DNA of 64,000 nucleotides. Source: Sphingopyxis sp. CCNWLW2. GTDB taxonomy: Bacteria > Pseudomonadota > Alphaproteobacteria > Sphingomonadales > Sphingomonadaceae. Shown one piece after another: positions 60,901 to 64,000 of this stretch (its first letter is position 1; every line of letters starts with the position of its first letter). The position numbers and the translations under genes were made by a program. The notes beneath the pieces are model-generated. The model worked only from the letters and a program-made list of their open reading frames with translations, made no database searches and was not told the DNA's origin. Location of the stretch: contig NZ_JBAWKJ010000004.1 in NCBI RefSeq assembly GCF_037095755.1, positions 1 through 64,000 of the forward strand, in the 5' to 3' direction.

Positions 60901-61803
60901 TCAGGGCTCCAGGACGAGCCTTCCAGCGAACCCGCCGTCCTCGATTTGCCGATGCGCCAGGCGGAGATCGTCAAAGCCTATGCGGAGTAATGGCGGAAGC
61001 TCTATTTCGCCCGCGTCGACCGCCGCGACAAGCCGCTCAAGCTGCGCTGCGTCGGGATGAACGGCATAGAAAATCGGCTCGACGGGCATTTCACCGACAG
61101 GAATGGGCGTGGTGGCGACCGTGAAAATGCCGCCGTCGGGGTGGATGCCGCCGCCGAGCCGCGCGGCGTCCGCGCCGCCGATCGTATCGATCAGACAGTT
61201 CGCCTTGGTCGTCTCGGTCTCAATCGCCGGAGCCAACCAGATTTCGTGGGCTCCAAGCGAGCGCGCGAGCGCGGCGCGTCCTGCGCGAACCGCCGCTATA
61301 ACCGTCGCACCGCGCTGCCGTGCGGCCCATATGGCGAACCGTCCGACTGCGCCGGTGGCGCCGCTGATCATGACGCGGTCTCCAGAGCGCACGTTGGCGG
61401 CCTGTTCGACAAGTTGCAGCCCCGTCAGGCCGGGCGTCGGAATCGCGGCAGCGGCCGCAAAATCGAGGGCGTCCGGGATGAGGACCAAAGCGTCTTCGGC
61501 GACCGCTGCATATTCGGCATATCCGCCCTTGCGGAAGGGATCGAGCATCGCGACGACGCGCGCGCCTGCCCCGAAGCGGGCCGAAGACATGATTTCTCCG
61601 GCGACGTCGTAACCGAGGATGTGCGGAAAGCCCACGGGGGCAAATGACGCGAACTGGCCTGCGCGCCATTTGACATCGGCAGGATTGACCGCCGCCGCGC
61701 GGACCCGGACCAGGGCTTCACCCGGTCCAGGTACCGGCATGGCCACCTCCGCCGTCTGGAGGACGTCGATATCTCCGTAGCGAGACATCGTGACGGCCTT
61801 CAT
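60901..61803 (-). CDS. Quinone-oxidoreductase-like MDR protein
   Basis: 300 residues from the ATG at 61803 (MKAVTMSRYGDIDVLQ); an ATG at 61824 overlapping the upstream stop is the alternative. The protein lacks the zinc cysteines. AAAVNPADVKWRAG and the NADPH loop ISGATGAVGRFAIWAARQRGATV identify a QOR/enoyl-reductase type. It would reduce enones or quinones with NADPH. It is immediately downstream of the Fe-S flavoprotein reductase, so both may act on unsaturated carbonyl intermediates. Confidence 0.9.
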   Translation of the reverse strand: MKAVTMSRYGDIDVLQTAEVAMPVPGPGEALVRVRAAAVNPADVKWRAGQFASFAPVGFPHILGYDVAGEIMSSARFGAGARVVAMLDPFRKGGYAEYAAVAEDALVLIPDALDFAAAAAIPTPGLTGLQLVEQAANVRSGDRVMISGATGAVGRFAIWAARQRGATVIAAVRAGRAALARSLGAHEIWLAPAIETETTKANCLIDTIGGADAARLGGGIHPDGGIFTVATTPIPVGEMPVEPIFYAVHPDAAQLERLVAAVDAGEIELPPLLRIGFDDLRLAHRQIEDGGFAGRLVLEP

Positions 61804-61817
61804 GCGGTCCGGCGGCG

Positions 61818-63806
61818 TCAGCATCCAACGGGCTCGGGCAAGGTGAGCAGGCGGCGCAGTCCCTGCACCGCGCGATAGGCGTCTCGGACGGCTTCGCCGA
61901 TACGCGACACCTGCACCGCATCGCCGATCGCAATCGTGGGAAGGTCGGCGCCTGCAAGGCTGTCGGCAAGGCTTGTATCGGGCACCAGCCCGTGCGCCAG
62001 CAGAAGCAGACAGGCCGGCTGCATCATCCTGCCCTCCGGGCCGTCCAGAATGACATAGTCGTCTCCGACGCCAACCACCCTGGTGCGATCGACGACGCGG
62101 ATCGCGGAGTTCGCTGCGATCCGGGGCAGCAGATGCATCCGATAGAGCGGCTCGGCATTGCGCGCCAGAAACCGCGCGTCGGAACGCGAGACGAGAACGA
62201 CATGATATCCGCGCTTCGCGAGATGTTCGGCGGTCTCGGCGCCCGTTTCTCCTCCGCCAAAGATCACGATGGGGGTCTGCTGATCGGATACCGGGGGCTC
62301 GATCCCGCCGATCAGTGCCTCGAACGCCGGCGCGACGGCAAGATTGCCGCCGCGCTCGAGGGCGAGCGGCGCGGGCTTCGCGCCAGTTGCGAGGATGAGC
62401 GCATCGAGCCCTTCGCCTTCGATCAGCTTGGCGTCCGCATCGATGCCGGCGCGCACCGTGATCCGACTGCGCGCCACGCGGCGCTGGAGGAAGTCATTGT
62501 ACCAGAATAACTTGTCCTTGTTGGGCGGCGTAGCCGAGGTAATCAGATTGCCACCAAGCGAAGGTCGCCGTTCGAAGAGCGTGACGTCGAAACCCGCTTG
62601 GTCCAGAAGCAGCGCTGCCGCCATTCCGCCGGGTCCGGCGCCGACGACGGCCGCCCGGTGACCTTGCCCGAACCCTTCGATTACAGGGTCGGTCTCATGA
62701 CCGCAGCGCGGGTTTTCCGCGCAGCTGACACCCCGGTTCGCGCCGGTTTCCTTGATGCACCAGTTGCACGAAGTGCATGGCCGAATGTCCTCGACCTCGC
62801 CCCGCCGTGCCTTGATTGGCCACATCGGATCCGCGAGCAGTGCACGACCGAGCGAGACGCAATCCACGTCACCGTCGATGACAGCGCGTTCCGCCTTTTC
62901 GGGCCAGCGCATGACCCCTGCGCAGATGACGGGTTTGCCTGTCGCGGCGCGGATGCGGCGCGCCATGGGAAGGCGCCAGCCTTCGGCGATCGACATGGGC
63001 TCGACGATCACATCGACGCGGTCTAGCGACCCGCAGGAAATGTCGATCGCATCGACACCCGCCTCGCAAAGGCGCGGCGCGATGGCTTCGCCATCCTCGA
63101 CTGTCAGCCCGCCTTCGATGAAATCCGAGACCGAGAGGCGATACAATAAGGGGCGAGCGTCAAGCTGCGCCTTGACCGCACGAACCACCTCGAGCGGAAA
63201 GCTGAGCCGCCGCTCGAAGTCCCCGCCCCAGCCATCGTCGCGCATGTTGACCAGAGGAGAAAGAAATTGCTGCAGCAGATAGCCGTGCGCGCCGTGCAGC
63301 ATCACAGCGTCGTAACCCGAGGCGACCGCGAGACGCGCGGCATTCGCGTAGCTTTCGACGATGCGCCAGATTTCTCCCTCTTCGAGCGCACGCGGCACGG
63401 TGTCGAGATAGAAGCTTTTGAGCGCGACGGCACTTGGCGCCACGGGCGAGCGGCCGAGCACGCTTGCGCGCGACTGGCGTCCGGCGTGGGACAGCTGAAC
63501 GCAGGCCTTCGCTCCGCCTCCCTGAATGGCGGCTGCCAGCTTGCCATGACCTGACCGATAGCGGTCGTTATCGAGACGGAGCTGGGGCGCCATGGAGCTG
63601 AAGCCATCCATTCCATCGACACAGGTGAATTCGACGGTGACCATTCCGACGCCGCCGAGAGCTCGTTCGCGATAATAGGCGATTTGTTCGGTACTTACAG
63701 AACCGTCGGCGTTGCCGAGATGGCTTTCCATTGGCGCCATCATCAAGCGGTTCTTCAGGCGCATCGTCCCGATTTCGAATGGCTCAAACAGGCGCGGAAA
63801 TGCCAT
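61818..63806 (-). CDS. Fe-S flavoprotein of the OYE/2,4-dienoyl-CoA reductase family
   Basis: 662 residues. The FMN barrel (MAFPRLFEPFEIGTMRLKNRLMMAPM; HGAHGYLLQQFLSPLVNMR) is followed by 4Fe-4S ligands C344, C347, C350 and C362, with the Cx2Cx2C spacing of trimethylamine dehydrogenase. An FAD domain (AAVVGAGPGGMAAALLLDQAG) and an NAD(P) domain (VIFGGGETGAETAEHLAKRG) complete the multidomain layout. It reduces conjugated dienoyl-CoA or enones, or demethylates/dehydrogenates amines. It is first in the minus-strand operon, divergent from a LysR gene. Confidence 0.93.
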   Translation of the reverse strand: MAFPRLFEPFEIGTMRLKNRLMMAPMESHLGNADGSVSTEQIAYYRERALGGVGMVTVEFTCVDGMDGFSSMAPQLRLDNDRYRSGHGKLAAAIQGGGAKACVQLSHAGRQSRASVLGRSPVAPSAVALKSFYLDTVPRALEEGEIWRIVESYANAARLAVASGYDAVMLHGAHGYLLQQFLSPLVNMRDDGWGGDFERRLSFPLEVVRAVKAQLDARPLLYRLSVSDFIEGGLTVEDGEAIAPRLCEAGVDAIDISCGSLDRVDVIVEPMSIAEGWRLPMARRIRAATGKPVICAGVMRWPEKAERAVIDGDVDCVSLGRALLADPMWPIKARRGEVEDIRPCTSCNWCIKETGANRGVSCAENPRCGHETDPVIEGFGQGHRAAVVGAGPGGMAAALLLDQAGFDVTLFERRPSLGGNLITSATPPNKDKLFWYNDFLQRRVARSRITVRAGIDADAKLIEGEGLDALILATGAKPAPLALERGGNLAVAPAFEALIGGIEPPVSDQQTPIVIFGGGETGAETAEHLAKRGYHVVLVSRSDARFLARNAEPLYRMHLLPRIAANSAIRVVDRTRVVGVGDDYVILDGPEGRMMQPACLLLLAHGLVPDTSLADSLAGADLPTIAIGDAVQVSRIGEAVRDAYRAVQGLRRLLTLPEPVGC

Positions 63807-63858
63807 CGATCTTCGTCCCGGTTATCGTTCTTTCGTTCGTGCCCGCCATTCTAGGCCA

Positions 63859-63872
63859 TTCGTTTTCACGAA
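63859..63872. promoter_or_regulatory. LysR-box-like inverted repeat TTCGT-TTTC-ACGAA
   Basis: A perfect 5-bp-arm repeat that fits the T-N11-A pattern of LysR-type regulators. It is between the divergent reductase gene (63806) and the LysR gene (63918), the usual place for autoregulatory binding. Confidence 0.5.
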
Positions 63873-63917
63873 AAATCGGCTATCGGGAAAAAGAATCTTT
63901 GGTGAGAGCGAATAATC

Positions 63918-64000
63918 ATGGACCGTTTGACAGGATTCGAGGTCTTTCTCGCAATCGTCGACAATGGCGGCTTCAGTCGCGCAGCCGAGCGGCTGGGAAT
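63918..64000 (+). CDS. LysR-family regulator, truncated by the window edge
   Basis: Only 27 codons are visible. They read MDRLTGFEVFLAIVDNGGFSRAAERLG, the beginning of a LysR winged helix-turn-helix (first helix and start of the HTH). The gene is divergent from the four-gene reductase/dehydrogenase/sulfotransferase operon and probably controls it. Nothing can be said of its effector domain. Confidence 0.85.
   Translation, partial: MDRLTGFEVFLAIVDNGGFSRAAERLG

Noticed and set aside
1..64000. Insertion sequences, tRNA/rRNA genes, CRISPR arrays, prophage or defence genes
   Set aside because: No transposase, integrase, tRNA-like cloverleaf, spaced direct repeats or phage proteins were recognised; the window is continuous metabolic genes.
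1..64000. Classical steroid or aromatic ring-degradation cluster
   Set aside because: No ketosteroid dehydrogenase, KshAB, extradiol or Rieske dioxygenase was found. Only side-chain-like functions resemble sterol degradation, so a steroid substrate remains a guess.

Overview
The window is GC-rich, gene-dense alphaproteobacterial DNA, most like a sphingomonad (Sphingopyxis/Novosphingobium type). Pointers are a TonB-dependent receptor inside a catabolic cluster, P450cam (CYP101)-like cytochromes P450, spinster-type MFS carriers, and many SDR, acyl-CoA ligase and acyl-CoA dehydrogenase genes. I see about 56 protein genes and no rRNA, tRNA, CRISPR array, insertion sequence or obvious housekeeping gene. 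Nearly everything fits one very large accessory catabolic region for a hydrophobic, oxygen-poor, probably alicyclic or terpenoid/steroid-like substrate. The substrate is an inference; no ring-cleaving dioxygenase, KstD or KshA was seen.

Layout. 0.2-2.3 kb: CMD-family protein and acyl-CoA ligase (+). 2.5-10.5 kb (-): phosphotransferase-like protein, TonB receptor, a pair of acyl-CoA dehydrogenases, GMC oxidoreductase. 10.7-29 kb (+): SDR, aldehyde dehydrogenase, MFS, CoA ligase, epoxide hydrolase, TauD-type dioxygenase, SDR, serine esterase, GMC oxidoreductase, TetR, P450, ferredoxin, P450, amidohydrolase, SnoaL-like protein, SDR. 29-30.2 kb (-): thiolase. 30.4-38.2 kb (+): enoyl-CoA hydratase, DUF35 protein, Ltp-type thiolase-like protein, TauD dioxygenase, DUF1214 protein, EtfBA, CoA ligase. 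38.2-42.4 kb (-): a 2-oxoacid dehydrogenase with a split E2, and an enoyl-CoA hydratase. 42.6-44.7 kb (+): SDR and MFS. 44.8-49.6 kb (-): TetR, P450, SDR, thioesterase, NmrA-like protein. 49.7-53.8 kb: second amidohydrolase (+), alpha/beta hydrolase (-), thiolase (+). 53.8-57.1 kb (-): enoyl-CoA hydratase, old-yellow-enzyme reductase, SnoaL-like protein, SDR. 57.3-58.5 kb (+): class III CoA-transferase. 58.5-63.8 kb (-): Fe-S flavoprotein reductase, two MDR dehydrogenases, sulfotransferase. The right edge cuts a divergent LysR gene.

How it may work together: uptake (TonB, MFS); activation by P450/ferredoxin, TauD dioxygenases, GMC oxidoreductases, SDR/ALDH, epoxide hydrolase and esterases; CoA activation by three ligases and a CoA-transferase; then beta-oxidation (acyl-CoA dehydrogenases with a dedicated EtfBA, hydratases, SDRs, thiolases) with a probable retro-aldol step (DUF35/Ltp), and 2-oxoacid oxidation.

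The most striking observation is regulatory. An inverted repeat, CATCA-N6-YGATG (idealised CATCAC-N4-GTGATG), occurs exactly nine times, each 60-125 bp upstream of a start codon, often centred between divergent genes, with at least seven weaker copies at most other transcription units. The dispersed operons therefore look like one regulon under a single unidentified regulator.
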